From contig CABQEV010000001.1 of NCBI GenBank assembly GCA_902463265.1, forward strand, positions 1 through 64,000: 64,000 bases of DNA, in the 5' to 3' direction. The notes under the pieces are model-generated. The model saw only the letters and a list, made by a program, of their open reading frames with translations, did no database searches and was not told the DNA's origin. Numbering within the stretch: position 1 is the first letter of the stretch; each line of letters begins with the position of its first letter. The DNA comes from UMGS1889 sp900556055. GTDB lineage: Bacteria; Bacillota; Clostridia; Oscillospirales; Ruminococcaceae. Of this stretch, positions 17,467 through 25,725 are shown piece by piece. Made by a program: the position numbers and the translations under genes.

Positions 17467-18075
17467 TCATTCCTTTTCAATCATTGCAAATCCCAGCGGG
17501 ATATTTCCGTCTATCTTTTTCAGCCATAATCTGTCTTTCGTGAGACTGCGGAGCATTTTTCCGTATGTATCGGCAGTATATCCCGCTGGCGGTCTGAAAC
17601 CTATGAGCCTGTAAAGCTTCAAAGTCAGCTGAGATCTTTTTTCGTCAGTAAGAAATGTCGGGAGAATGATGCGGCCGCCGTGCTTTGTTACCCTGTAAAG
17701 CTCGTTGAATGCAGCCTGCGGATCGTCCAGAAGATGAAGCACATTTCCCGCTATGACTGCGTCATATGTGCAGTCAGCATCTTCAAGGGAGAAGATGTCA
17801 CGCTTCTCAAATACGATATTTTCTGCGTGATGCTTTTCTGCCTTTTTTACAGCCATTGCAAGCATCTCAGCCGATTGGTCGGTGCAGATTATCTCACTGC
17901 ATTTCGGGGATATGTAAACCGAGATCTCGCCTGTTCCTGCGGCGCATTCAAGCACCTTCGCACCCTCTGGAACGGCATTTTTCACGGCATGGAGCATAGC
18001 TTTGTAAACTTTTCCGTTGAATACATATTCGTTAAGATCATATATGCAGGCTATCCTGTCCCAGAATGCTGACAT
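17467..18075 (-). CDS. class I SAM-dependent methyltransferase
   Basis: 202 residues. Motif I is VLECAAGTGE (about 40-49), the acidic end of strand 2 is ICTDQS, and motif IV is DAVIAGNVLHLLDDP. It resembles the UbiE/COQ5-like small-molecule methyltransferases. AGGGG lies seven bases before the ATG at 18075; a second ATG at 18078 is also possible. It sits between an ArsR repressor (10-base gap) and the efflux ATPase (13 bases), so it is expressed with a metal response. It might methylate a metal or metalloid or a lipid, but it lacks the cysteine set expected of ArsM, so arsenite methylation is unlikely. Confidence 0.85.
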   Translation of the reverse strand: MSAFWDRIACIYDLNEYVFNGKVYKAMLHAVKNAVPEGAKVLECAAGTGEISVYISPKCSEIICTDQSAEMLAMAVKKAEKHHAENIVFEKRDIFSLEDADCTYDAVIAGNVLHLLDDPQAAFNELYRVTKHGGRIILPTFLTDEKRSQLTLKLYRLIGFRPPAGYTADTYGKMLRSLTKDRLWLKKIDGNIPLGFAMIEKE

Positions 18076-18085
18076 CATATCACCC

Positions 18086-18451
18086 CTATTCCATTATATG
18101 TTCGAAAGCCTGGTCGAATATTGTCTGTATATGTGAATCGGCGAGGGCATAATAGACTGTTTTTCCCTCTCTGCGGTATTTTACCAGCCGTGCCTGCTTC
18201 AAAACCCTCAGCTGATGGGAGATCGCCGACTGATTCATATTAAGAAGCTCGGCGATGTCGCAGACGCACATTTCGCTTTCAAACAGCGCACATATTATCC
18301 TTACTCTTGTGCTGTCTCCGAAAACCTTGAAAAGCTCGGCAACATCGTAAAGCATTTCCTCATCGGGCATTTTATCTGCAACGCTTGCTACCACATCGGG
18401 GTGGGAGCATTCGTCTTCGGCGCATACTGGAATTTTCTCATTTTCATTCAT
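18086..18451 (-). CDS. ArsR/SmtB-family metal-sensing repressor (CadC-like)
   Basis: 121 residues, winged helix. The helix-3 metal motif is MCVCD (C62, C64), as in CadC/ArsR proteins; an N-terminal pair C10 and C15 could complete a four-thiol site for Cd, Pb or Zn. The C-terminal helix keeps DSH and EH residues of the alpha-5 site. The DNA-recognition segment is NQSAISHQLRVLKQARLV. Start ATG 18451 was preferred over ATG 18463, which touches the AAAGGA site. It heads the operon, and the inverted repeat at 18499-18520 is the likely operator, so it should repress itself, the methyltransferase and the ATPase until metal binds. Confidence 0.9.
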   Translation of the reverse strand: MNENEKIPVCAEDECSHPDVVASVADKMPDEEMLYDVAELFKVFGDSTRVRIICALFESEMCVCDIAELLNMNQSAISHQLRVLKQARLVKYRREGKTVYYALADSHIQTIFDQAFEHIME

Positions 18452-18498
18452 AGTGAAGTACATTCCTTTCTGTATTATGACTTAGTTGTTCATTTCAA

Positions 18499-18520
18499 CA
18501 TATGAATACTTGTTCATTTG
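18499..18520. promoter_or_regulatory. probable ArsR-type operator
   Basis: CATATGAATA-CT-TGTTCATTTG: the arms match at 8 of 10 positions around a 2-base centre, the usual build of SmtB/ArsR sites. It lies 48 bases upstream of the arsR start. On the minus strand a weak -35 (TTAACA) and -10 (TATGTT) flank it, so repressor binding would block the promoter. Confidence 0.7.
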
Positions 18521-18540
18521 TTAATATTATTATATACTCC

Positions 18541-18800
18541 CGAGCGGCTGAATTATACGTTATACGGTAAATTTTACATTAACAAATCATGTCTGCCAAT
18601 ATATAAAATCGTTTAAGTACATTTATCACCACATTTTACATACGGAAAATTAATATATTGTAAATGATGAGCAATATATACAAAAAATGAACACGGTATA
18701 TGGCTGCTTTAATTAATTTTATTACAATTCACAAATTAATGTTGAATATGAAAATGGAAAGTGCTAAACTGGAAATAAAAAGAGAAGGGCATACTTTGCC
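18541..18800. other. AT-rich intergenic stretch without a supported gene
   Basis: Between the arsR promoter and the repeat at 18801 I see only AT-rich sequence. A 64-codon open frame at 18700-18894 runs through the repeat and has no ribosome-binding site, so I do not call it. Confidence 0.6.
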
Positions 18801-18907
18801 TTATAATAAAAACCATTGGGATTATGAAAAAAATCGCCGCAAAAAAGCATTGATATATGCGGCTTTGCAGTGGGAGAACCCCATAAATCAATGAGTTTTT
18901 AGTATTA
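18801..18907. repeat. dispersed nested-hairpin repeat, copy 2
   Basis: Closely resembles copy 1 at 8597: the left arm TAAAAACCATTGGGATTATG, the inner core ATCGCCGCAAAA and the segment TTGATATATGCGG are shared, and the right arm is CATAAATCAATGAGTTTTTA. Arms are less perfectly paired here (the inner right arm reads CTTTGCAGTGG). It is not behind a gene in the right orientation, so it is unlikely to be only a terminator. Confidence 0.7.
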
Positions 18908-18974
18908 AAACGGATAACATGCATCATTTCGATCAGGGTTTCCGGGTTTCCGTTTGCGGAGGTGCGAATATAAT

Positions 18975-21323
18975 ATGAAATTAAAATTTGATCCGGCTGT
19001 TCTGCGGCTGAAAAAAAGAAGTCTGAAAACCAAGCTTTTTATATATGTAAGCCTCATGCTTGCAGTTACTATTCTCGTTATGCTGACAACTTCTGTCGTT
19101 TCGATGCAGTCGGCTATAATCGAGAGCATCGACCAGATGGTGCTTCCTGTTGCAACGGAAACAGCATCTGACATAAGCGCAAGGATAGATCTCCTGAAAT
19201 CAAGCTCGGAGACTGCATTCCTTAAGGTGCTCAGCAGCAACGCACTGGGCGTTGAGAGCAGTACATCATCATTCCTGAAATCGGAGCTGCGCGGCACAGG
19301 CTGTGTAAGATATGCATTCTTCAAGAGCGGCGATGTGTTCGTTACATCTGACGGCTTTGACAAGGAAGAAGCTGCCAAGCTGAAAGACGAGCAGGTCTAC
19401 AAGGACGCAAAAACGCTGAAAAAGCCCATGATATCGACTCCTCAGCCGACAGCTGACGGAACATCAGCCGAATTTATGGTGGCAGTCAATTCCTTCTCGG
19501 GAGTTGTAAGCTACGATCTTGTTATCATTTATGAGGATGTAACCCTCAGCTCTATGGTCGGAAGGATAAACTTCGGCGAAACAGGACGTGCATACCTTAT
19601 AAATAACGACGGACGCACTATTGCCGATCCGATAATCGAAAACACATTCACAGGCTTCAATGCCCTCACTCTTGCAGAGAACGACAGTTCATACAAGCCG
19701 CTCGCATCTATCTACGAAAAGGTCCTTGCGGGAGAAACCGGAACAGCAATATGCAATGTTGACGGAGAAAGCTCGCAGGTAGCATATGCGCCTGTTGAAA
19801 ATACCGACTGGTCGGTAATACTGACTGCACCCGCTGCCGAGTTCAGAGGACCTCTTGAAAGAAGCCTGCCTGTAATGCTCATTCTTGCGGCGGTAATAGT
19901 CGTTGTTTCATTCTTTGCTATCGTGATAGTTATGCATAACATCGCAGATCCTATTGAGAGAAGCGTAAAGCGTCTGAAGCTCCTTTCCGAGGGCGATCTT
20001 CATACGCCCGTAGAGGTTCTGAACAGACAGGACGAGGTCGGAACGCTCTGCCGTTCGCTCGATGAAACGGTAAACAGCCTGCGTACATATATTGAGGATA
20101 TTTCGGAAGCACTGAACAATATCGCTCAGGGAGATCTTGCATTTACTGTCGAGCACGAGTTCAAGGGCGATTTTGAGAAGATAAACAAAAGCTTCAATAC
20201 AATTCTTGCGGATCTCAGCCATACCTTCGGGGAGATCGTTACAGCGTCCGAACAGGTAAATGTAAGCGCAAATCAGGTCGCATCTGCGGCACAGAGCCTG
20301 AGTGCGGGTTCATCGAGTCAGTCGGATGCTATTACCGAACTGTCACTTCAGGTTGAGGATATCAACACGAAGGTCGGCAGAAATGCGGAAGCGGCTGCCG
20401 TTACAGATCAGCTTGTTGACAGAATATCCGAAAAGATCGGCGCATGCAACAGCGATATGAAGAAGATGCTCGAGTCTATGGACGATATAAGCCGTTCGTC
20501 CGCTGAGATCTCAAAGATAATCAAGGTCATCGACGATATTGCATTCCAGACAAATATCCTTGCACTTAATGCGGCTGTTGAAGCGGCTCATGCAGGAAGT
20601 GCGGGACGCGGATTTGCAGTCGTTGCCGATGAGGTAAGAGGTCTTGCGGCAATGAGCGCCGAGGCTGCCGCACGCACGACTTCGCTTATCGAAGGCTCGC
20701 TTGAAAAGGTCGCAAACGGCACAAAGATCGCACAGTCTACCGCTGCGGCTCTGAATGACATAGTTGAGGATTCCGAAAAGATGAGCGGCGACATCAAGTC
20801 GATAGCAGCGGCATCTCAGCAGCAGTCCGAGGCTGTAATGAAGATAAACAACGGCGTTTCCGTTATCACGGGCGTTATTTCCTCCAACTCCGCAACTGCC
20901 GAACAGAGTGCGGCTGCGGCTCAGGAGATGTCGGGTCAGTCCGAAGTCCTCAAGCACATGGTCAGCAAGTTCCGTATCGGCAACTATAAGCCGGGTGAGG
21001 ATATTGTTCCAAATGATGAAGGATATCAGCCGGATGAGGATATTGTTCCAAATGATGAAGGATATCAGCCGGATGATGCGGATGATACTGCGGATGCACA
21101 GCCTGAGCAGCCTGCCGAAGAAACGCAGGATACCGTTCCCGCTGATGTATCGCCGTCTGAACCAACTGAGTCTGAGGCTGCGGAGAATGTACCGTCCGAA
21201 GCGCCGGAAGAGCCTGCCGAAGACGATGACAGCCCCGATGATGATTTTGAAGCGGTTGAGTTCGACCCGAACAATCTGCCCGATTCTATCGACCTCGATG
21301 ATGAAACTGACGATAAATACTGA
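18975..21323 (+). CDS. methyl-accepting chemotaxis protein
   Basis: 782 residues. A transmembrane helix at about 18-42, a Cache-like extracellular sensor (about 45-290, including GETGRAYLINNDGRTIADP), a second helix at about 297-322, a HAMP domain, and a long coiled-coil signalling domain. Its tip EISKIIKVIDDIAFQTNILA and the following NAAVEAAHAG are the CheA/CheW-contact hairpin. The C-terminus is an acidic Pro/Glu/Asp tail with a duplicated 13-residue unit and no CheR-binding pentapeptide. GGAGG is 13 bases before the ATG at 18975, rather far; an in-frame TTG at 18954 is the alternative. No che or flagellar genes are nearby. Confidence 0.93.
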   Translation: MKLKFDPAVLRLKKRSLKTKLFIYVSLMLAVTILVMLTTSVVSMQSAIIESIDQMVLPVATETASDISARIDLLKSSSETAFLKVLSSNALGVESSTSSFLKSELRGTGCVRYAFFKSGDVFVTSDGFDKEEAAKLKDEQVYKDAKTLKKPMISTPQPTADGTSAEFMVAVNSFSGVVSYDLVIIYEDVTLSSMVGRINFGETGRAYLINNDGRTIADPIIENTFTGFNALTLAENDSSYKPLASIYEKVLAGETGTAICNVDGESSQVAYAPVENTDWSVILTAPAAEFRGPLERSLPVMLILAAVIVVVSFFAIVIVMHNIADPIERSVKRLKLLSEGDLHTPVEVLNRQDEVGTLCRSLDETVNSLRTYIEDISEALNNIAQGDLAFTVEHEFKGDFEKINKSFNTILADLSHTFGEIVTASEQVNVSANQVASAAQSLSAGSSSQSDAITELSLQVEDINTKVGRNAEAAAVTDQLVDRISEKIGACNSDMKKMLESMDDISRSSAEISKIIKVIDDIAFQTNILALNAAVEAAHAGSAGRGFAVVADEVRGLAAMSAEAAARTTSLIEGSLEKVANGTKIAQSTAAALNDIVEDSEKMSGDIKSIAAASQQQSEAVMKINNGVSVITGVISSNSATAEQSAAAAQEMSGQSEVLKHMVSKFRIGNYKPGEDIVPNDEGYQPDEDIVPNDEGYQPDDADDTADAQPEQPAEETQDTVPADVSPSEPTESEAAENVPSEAPEEPAEDDDSPDDDFEAVEFDPNNLPDSIDLDDETDDKY
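20996..21073 (+). repeat. 39-base tandem duplication in the chemoreceptor tail
   Basis: Two identical 39-base copies (20996-21034 and 21035-21073) encode GEDIVPNDEGYQP/DEDIVPNDEGYQP. Exact identity suggests a recent event. Confidence 0.9.
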
Positions 21324-21330
21324 TATTTCC

Positions 21331-21368
21331 GTCCGCTCCGTATGTTGGATACGGGGCGGATGTTTTTG
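21331..21368 (+). terminator. terminator of the chemoreceptor gene
   Basis: TCCGCtCCGTAT and ATACGGgGCGGA form the stem, followed by GTTTTTG. Confidence 0.75.
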
Positions 21369-21472
21369 CATAAAAATTTGCTGCGTTTATCTCATAATCA
21401 TATAAAAATGCGGTAATGTTCATATTTTTTTGCTATCATAAATTGAAATATATATATTGGAGAATGAAAAAC

Positions 21473-21958
21473 ATGATCATCAGAAAGGCTTCCGCAAGCC
21501 CTGAGGATATTGATATCCTGATACAGTTCAGAGTTGACTATTTTTCGCATGATATGAACCTGAATAAGCTCTCAAAGCATGATGAAGATGCAATGAGAGC
21601 GCAGATGCCCGATTATTTCAGACGGCATCTCGGAAACGATCTGACAGCATTTATCGCCGAGATAGACGGAGTTCCTGTCGGAACGGCATTCATGCTGGTT
21701 ATAGAAAAACCCGCAAATCCCGTATTTCTGAACGGAAAAACGGGAATGATGCTTAATGTGTACACCTCTGCGGAATACCGCCTGAGAGGCATAGCTACAA
21801 AGGTCATGGAAGCTGTCCTCGAGGAGGCAAAGCGTCAGGAGCTTGTGTATATCGAGCTGCTTGCAACGCCCGCAGGAAGAAAGGTTTACGAAAAAATGGG
21901 TTTTTTTGAAAATATCCCCGAAAACGGCAAAACTAATATGAAAATCTACATTAAATAA
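21473..21958 (+). CDS. GNAT-family N-acetyltransferase
   Basis: 161 residues. The acetyl-CoA-binding motif A reads LNVYTSAEYRLRGIATKVM (R-x-x-G-I/A core RLRGIA), followed by the helix MEAVLEEAKRQ and the late beta strand LLATPAGRKVYEKMGF, all typical of GNAT enzymes. The substrate is unknown. ATG 21473 is favoured because GGAG (21459-21462) is ten bases upstream; ATG 21464 would be almost on top of it. The SDR gene begins 11 bases downstream, so the two are probably co-transcribed. Confidence 0.88.
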   Translation: MIIRKASASPEDIDILIQFRVDYFSHDMNLNKLSKHDEDAMRAQMPDYFRRHLGNDLTAFIAEIDGVPVGTAFMLVIEKPANPVFLNGKTGMMLNVYTSAEYRLRGIATKVMEAVLEEAKRQELVYIELLATPAGRKVYEKMGFFENIPENGKTNMKIYIK

Positions 21959-21969
21959 GGAGAATTCTT

Positions 21970-22737
21970 ATGGTTGCACTTGTTACCGGCGCAAGCTCAG
22001 GCATCGGAAGAGATATCGCAAGATCTCTCGTAAAGAGGGGAATAAAGGTCATCATCACGGGACGGAACAAGGAAAAGCTCACCGCCCTCAGAGATGAGCT
22101 TGGCAGAAATATGACCGCAGCGATCGTCTGCGATCTCAGCAAGGAAAAGACCTGCTTTGCCCTCTATGAAAAGCTCAGGGACAAGAATATCGATATCCTC
22201 GTAAACTGCGCAGGTTTCGGTAAATTCGGCGCATTTCTTGATGTTCCGCTGGAGCAGGAGCTTGATGAGATCAACGTGAATATCAAGGCTGTCCATATCC
22301 TTACAAAGCTCTTCCTAAGGGATTTTGCAAAGAGGGACAGCGGATATATCCTGAATGTCGCATCAAGTGCGGGATTTATGCCAGGACCTCTCTTCTCGAC
22401 ATATTACGCAAGCAAAAGCTATGTTGTAAGGCTCACACACGCTATATATGAGGAACTCAGAAGAATGGACTCCGATGTGTATGTCGGCGTACTTTGCCCC
22501 GGACCTGTTGACACGGAATTCAACAAGGTCGCAGGCGTGGACTTTGCTATCAGCGGAATGAGCAGCGAATATGTCGCTGAATATGCGGTAAGGAAGATGT
22601 TCGAGAGAAAGCTGACGATAATCCCGGGCAGGCTCATGCAGTTCTGCATTCCCGCAGTAAGATTTGTTCCCGAAAAGCAGCTGCTCAGAATAGTTTATCA
22701 CGTTCAGCACAGCAGGCTTGACAAAAGTACGGATTGA
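21970..22737 (+). CDS. short-chain dehydrogenase/reductase
   Basis: 255 residues, Rossmann fold. The cofactor loop is TGASSGIG (6-13), the NNAG-equivalent is NCAG, and the catalytic residues are the Ser in NVASSAG and the YxxxK in YYASK. The acidic or basic discriminator after strand 2 is TGRNKEK, so NADP(H) is likely. The classical SDR length fits. The substrate cannot be told. GGAG lies eight bases upstream of the ATG, and the GNAT gene is 11 bases before it. Confidence 0.92.
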   Translation: MVALVTGASSGIGRDIARSLVKRGIKVIITGRNKEKLTALRDELGRNMTAAIVCDLSKEKTCFALYEKLRDKNIDILVNCAGFGKFGAFLDVPLEQELDEINVNIKAVHILTKLFLRDFAKRDSGYILNVASSAGFMPGPLFSTYYASKSYVVRLTHAIYEELRRMDSDVYVGVLCPGPVDTEFNKVAGVDFAISGMSSEYVAEYAVRKMFERKLTIIPGRLMQFCIPAVRFVPEKQLLRIVYHVQHSRLDKSTD

Positions 22738-22815
22738 AACTGTCCGCCGCTGAGATACAAGCGTATTTCACAAACGGACGGGTGAAAATCGGCAAAATGT
22801 TGTTTCATATATCAA

Positions 22816-22844
22816 TTGATTATTTTTCAACGATGTAATATAAT
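22816..22844 (+). promoter_or_regulatory. promoter of lysC
   Basis: TTGATT (22816-22821), 17-base spacer, TATAAT (22839-22844). The predicted transcript start, about 22851, is the first base of the hairpin at 22850-22882. Confidence 0.75.
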
Positions 22845-22849
22845 AATAA

Positions 22850-22882
22850 AAGTGCCGCAAATGTGCTGTCGGCACTTTTTTA
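22850..22882 (+). terminator. terminator-like hairpin at the very 5' end of the lysC transcript
   Basis: AAGTGCCG and CGGCACTT pair around a 12-base loop and are followed by six T. It can end transcription arriving from the SDR gene, but it also lies immediately after the lysC promoter. Confidence 0.7.
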
Positions 22883-22919
22883 TGTAAATAATTTTTGATA
22901 TATAGGAGAGTATTGAATC

Positions 22920-24248
22920 ATGAGACAGGTAAAGGTTGTAAAATTCGGCGGAAGCTCGCTCGCAGATGCCAATCAGTTCAAAAAGGTAGCGGGCATAGTT
23001 CACGCCGATCCCGCAAGACGCTTCGTTGTTGCTTCCGCACCGGGCAAGCGTTTTAAGGAGGACACAAAGATCACCGATATGCTTTACAGCTGCTATGAGC
23101 TTGCTGCAAAGGGCGGAGATTTTGAGCCTCAGTTCGCTGCTATCGAGAGCAGATACAATTCCATCATCAAGGATCTCGGACTGAAAATATCCCTCGACAA
23201 GGAATTCGCGCAGATCAAGAACGGCTTCATCGGCCGTGCGGGACGTGACTATGCTGCATCAAGAGGCGAGTACCTCAACAGCAAGCTCCTCGCTGAGTAT
23301 CTGGGATTTGAATTCATTGATCCCGCAGGATATATCTTCTTCAACGAGAGCGGTGTTTTCGACCTTGACAAAACAACCGAAGTTCTCAGCAAAAAGCTCG
23401 CCGAGACCGAATATGCCGTTATCCCCGGATTTTACGGCGCAATGCCTAACGATACCATCAAGACCTTCTCCAGAGGCGGCTCCGATGTAACGGGATCTAT
23501 CGTTGCAAGAGCTGCAAATGCTGAGATCTACGAGAACTGGACCGATGTTTCGGGCTTCCTTATCTGCGACCCTAGAGTTGTTGAAAATCCCGAGGGCATC
23601 ACAACTATCACATACAGAGAGCTTCGTGAGCTTTCCTACATGGGCGCAGGCGTTCTGCATGAAGACGCTATCTTCCCCGTAAGAACAGCAGGCATACCCA
23701 TCAATATCAAGAACACAAACGCTCCCGAGGACGCAGGAACAATGATCGTTGCCGATGCGGGCGATACTCCCTGCAAGTATACTATCACAGGTATCGCAGG
23801 AAAGAAGGGCTTCTCCGCTATCAACATCGAAAAGGATATGATGAACAGCGAGCTCGGCTTCGGACGCAAGGTGCTTGAAGTTCTCGAGGACAATAAGGTC
23901 AATTTCGAGCATATCCCTTCGGGTATTGACACCATGTCCATCATCGTAAGCACTGCATCTATCGCAGGACGTGAGGATAAGATTATCGAGATGATAAAGG
24001 AAGAGGTAAATCCCGATCATATCGAGATCGAGCATGATGTCGCTCTTATCGCTGTCGTTGGACGCGGAATGAGAAAGACAAGAGGTACATCGGGACGTAT
24101 CTTCTCAGCTCTCGCACACGCACGTGTCAATGTTAAGATGATCGACCAGGGCTCTTCCGAGCTGAACGTTATCATCGGAGTTGCGGAAGAGGACTTCGAA
24201 ACAGCAACAAAGGCTATCTACGATATGTTCGTACTTACTGTTGAATAA
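22920..24248 (+). CDS. lysC: aspartate kinase
   Basis: Phosphorylates aspartate, the first step to lysine, threonine, methionine and diaminopimelate for peptidoglycan. The N-terminal KFGGSSLADA is the kinase signature; the catalytic domain includes FSRGGSDVTGS; two ACT domains follow at the C-terminus (about 300-442), with GVAEEDFETATKAIYDMF at the end, which normally bind lysine or threonine for feedback control. The 442 residues fit the longer, single-function clostridial type. GGAG lies upstream of the ATG. It is monocistronic. The leader is too short for a lysine riboswitch. Confidence 0.95.
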   Translation: MRQVKVVKFGGSSLADANQFKKVAGIVHADPARRFVVASAPGKRFKEDTKITDMLYSCYELAAKGGDFEPQFAAIESRYNSIIKDLGLKISLDKEFAQIKNGFIGRAGRDYAASRGEYLNSKLLAEYLGFEFIDPAGYIFFNESGVFDLDKTTEVLSKKLAETEYAVIPGFYGAMPNDTIKTFSRGGSDVTGSIVARAANAEIYENWTDVSGFLICDPRVVENPEGITTITYRELRELSYMGAGVLHEDAIFPVRTAGIPINIKNTNAPEDAGTMIVADAGDTPCKYTITGIAGKKGFSAINIEKDMMNSELGFGRKVLEVLEDNKVNFEHIPSGIDTMSIIVSTASIAGREDKIIEMIKEEVNPDHIEIEHDVALIAVVGRGMRKTRGTSGRIFSALAHARVNVKMIDQGSSELNVIIGVAEEDFETATKAIYDMFVLTVE

Positions 24249-24267
24249 AATACAATAGTTTTATTAT

Positions 24268-24301
24268 GCCGTCTGCGGGAAGATCCTGCGGACGGCTTTT
24301 T
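24268..24301 (+). terminator. terminator of lysC
   Basis: GCCGTCTGCGGG and CCTGCGGACGGC form the stem, followed by five T. Confidence 0.85.
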
Positions 24302-24556
24302 CGATTTTGCCGATTTATCGGTGCATTTTGCGGTCGGATATTGTAGGAAATAACAGGTTTTTGAGCAGAATTCACAAAAAATTAACACACAAATCTGCTT
24401 TTTGTGGTATAATCTTTTTAAATGAATTCTTAATATCCGTTTATTATCCGAAAAGATTTCTTACAAAGGCTCTCGGATCCTGCCGTTTTCGGGGCTTTGA
24501 GCCAGGCAGCCGCTTCGCCTTTTTTGGGGTTGATTTAAGAAAGGAATGACCGTTTA
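24302..24556 (+). promoter_or_regulatory. leader region of the CdaR-like gene, with possible attenuator
   Basis: An extended -10 (TGGTATAAT) ends near 24414. Downstream are several competing stems: GGCTC (24468-24472) with GAGCC (24499-24503), CTGCC (24480-24484) with GGCAG (24505-24509), and AGGC (24504-24507) with GCCT (24517-24520), the last followed by a T-run at 24520-24525. The second and third stems are mutually exclusive, as in an attenuator. No known riboswitch is recognised. Confidence 0.4.
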
Positions 24557-25642
24557 ATGTCTAACAGACTTTTTCAGGGACTTATACATCAGATGAGAGA
24601 TACCATGGACTGCACCATCGGTGTTGTCGATGATACCGCTACCATCATTGCGTGCAGCGAACTGAGCAAGATCGGCACGACAAATGAGTTCGTTTCGCTT
24701 GACCTGAGCGATTCTCATGATGTATTTGTCAGAGACGGCTATACATATAAGCCGTTCGGCTCGCATATCAAGCCCGATTATGCTGTGTTTGTCGAGGGTG
24801 CGGACGAAAATGCCGCTAAATATGCGAATATCCTCGCGATCACACTTTCCAGCATCAAACAGTATTACGATGAAAAGTACGACAGAAACAACTTTATCAA
24901 GAATGTCGTTCTCGATAATGTCCTGCCGGGCGATATCGTGGTAAAGGCAAGAGAGCTTCACTTCAATTCAGATATAAGCAGAGTTGTTCTGCTGGTGCGC
25001 ATCGTGTCTACAAACGATGTTTCCGCTTATGATGTTATCCAGAATCTTTTCCCAGATAAGAACAAGGATTTCGTGTTCAATATCACTGAGACTGATATTG
25101 TGCTTGTCAAGGAAGTCAAGAACAATGTTGAGTCCAAGGATCTCGAGAAGCTTGCACGCTCTATCTCCGATACTCTCTGCGGCGAATTCTACACAAGGGT
25201 CAATGTCGGAATAGGTACAGTCGTTGTAGGCGTTAAGGATCTTGCACGCTCCTTTAAGGAAGCTCAGATCGCACTTGAAGTCGGCAAGGTGTTCGATACT
25301 GACAAGACTATCGTTTCCTACGATAACCTTGGTATCGCAAGACTTATTTACCACCTTCCCACAACTCTCTGCGAGACATTCCTCCAGGAAGTATTCAAGA
25401 AGAATTCGATCGAATCTCTCGACCATGAAACGCTCTTCACTATCCAGAAGTTCTTTGAGAACAGCCTGAACGTTTCCGAGACATCGAGAAAGCTTTTCGT
25501 TCACAGAAACACGCTCGTTTACCGTCTTGAAAAGATAAAGAAGCTGACGGGACTCGATCTGCGTGAATTCGACCACGCTATCATCTTCAAGATCGCACTG
25601 ATGGTCAAGAAGTATCTGTCCGCAAATCCGACCAAGTTCTGA
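24557..25642 (+). CDS. CdaR/PucR-type transcriptional regulator
   Basis: 361 residues. The N-terminal half looks like a sensor, the middle is a GGDEF-like CdaR domain (about 150-280, with IGTVVVGVKDLARSFKEAQIALEVG), and the C-terminus is the PucR helix-turn-helix (SETSRKLFVHRNTLVYRLEKI, 317-337). Such proteins regulate sugar diacid, purine or other catabolic genes; none of these is nearby. Instead ftsE starts 83 bases downstream after only a weak hairpin, so some read-through into the cell-wall operon is possible. The signal is unknown. Confidence 0.85.
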   Translation: MSNRLFQGLIHQMRDTMDCTIGVVDDTATIIACSELSKIGTTNEFVSLDLSDSHDVFVRDGYTYKPFGSHIKPDYAVFVEGADENAAKYANILAITLSSIKQYYDEKYDRNNFIKNVVLDNVLPGDIVVKARELHFNSDISRVVLLVRIVSTNDVSAYDVIQNLFPDKNKDFVFNITETDIVLVKEVKNNVESKDLEKLARSISDTLCGEFYTRVNVGIGTVVVGVKDLARSFKEAQIALEVGKVFDTDKTIVSYDNLGIARLIYHLPTTLCETFLQEVFKKNSIESLDHETLFTIQKFFENSLNVSETSRKLFVHRNTLVYRLEKIKKLTGLDLREFDHAIIFKIALMVKKYLSANPTKF

Positions 25643-25669
25643 TTTCGGCATAAGTTAATAAGAATTTTA

Positions 25670-25698
25670 AGGGGCAGAGAGTCGATTTCTGCCCTTTA
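25670..25698 (+). terminator. weak terminator-like hairpin before ftsE
   Basis: AAGGGGCAGA pairs with TCTGCCCTTT, but only a few T follow, so it may be leaky. Confidence 0.5.
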
Positions 25699-25725
25699 TT
25701 GAATTATCCAAAAGGCGGTGTAACT

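Noticed and set aside
17467..18075. ArsM-type arsenite methyltransferase
   Set aside because: Too short and lacks the conserved cysteines of ArsM.
18700..18894. 64-codon open frame
   Set aside because: Runs through the dispersed repeat, has no ribosome-binding site and encodes low-complexity sequence.
22740..22919. Lysine riboswitch ahead of aspartate kinase
   Set aside because: The transcript leader is only about 70 bases and a lysine riboswitch needs about 170; no L-box core is seen.
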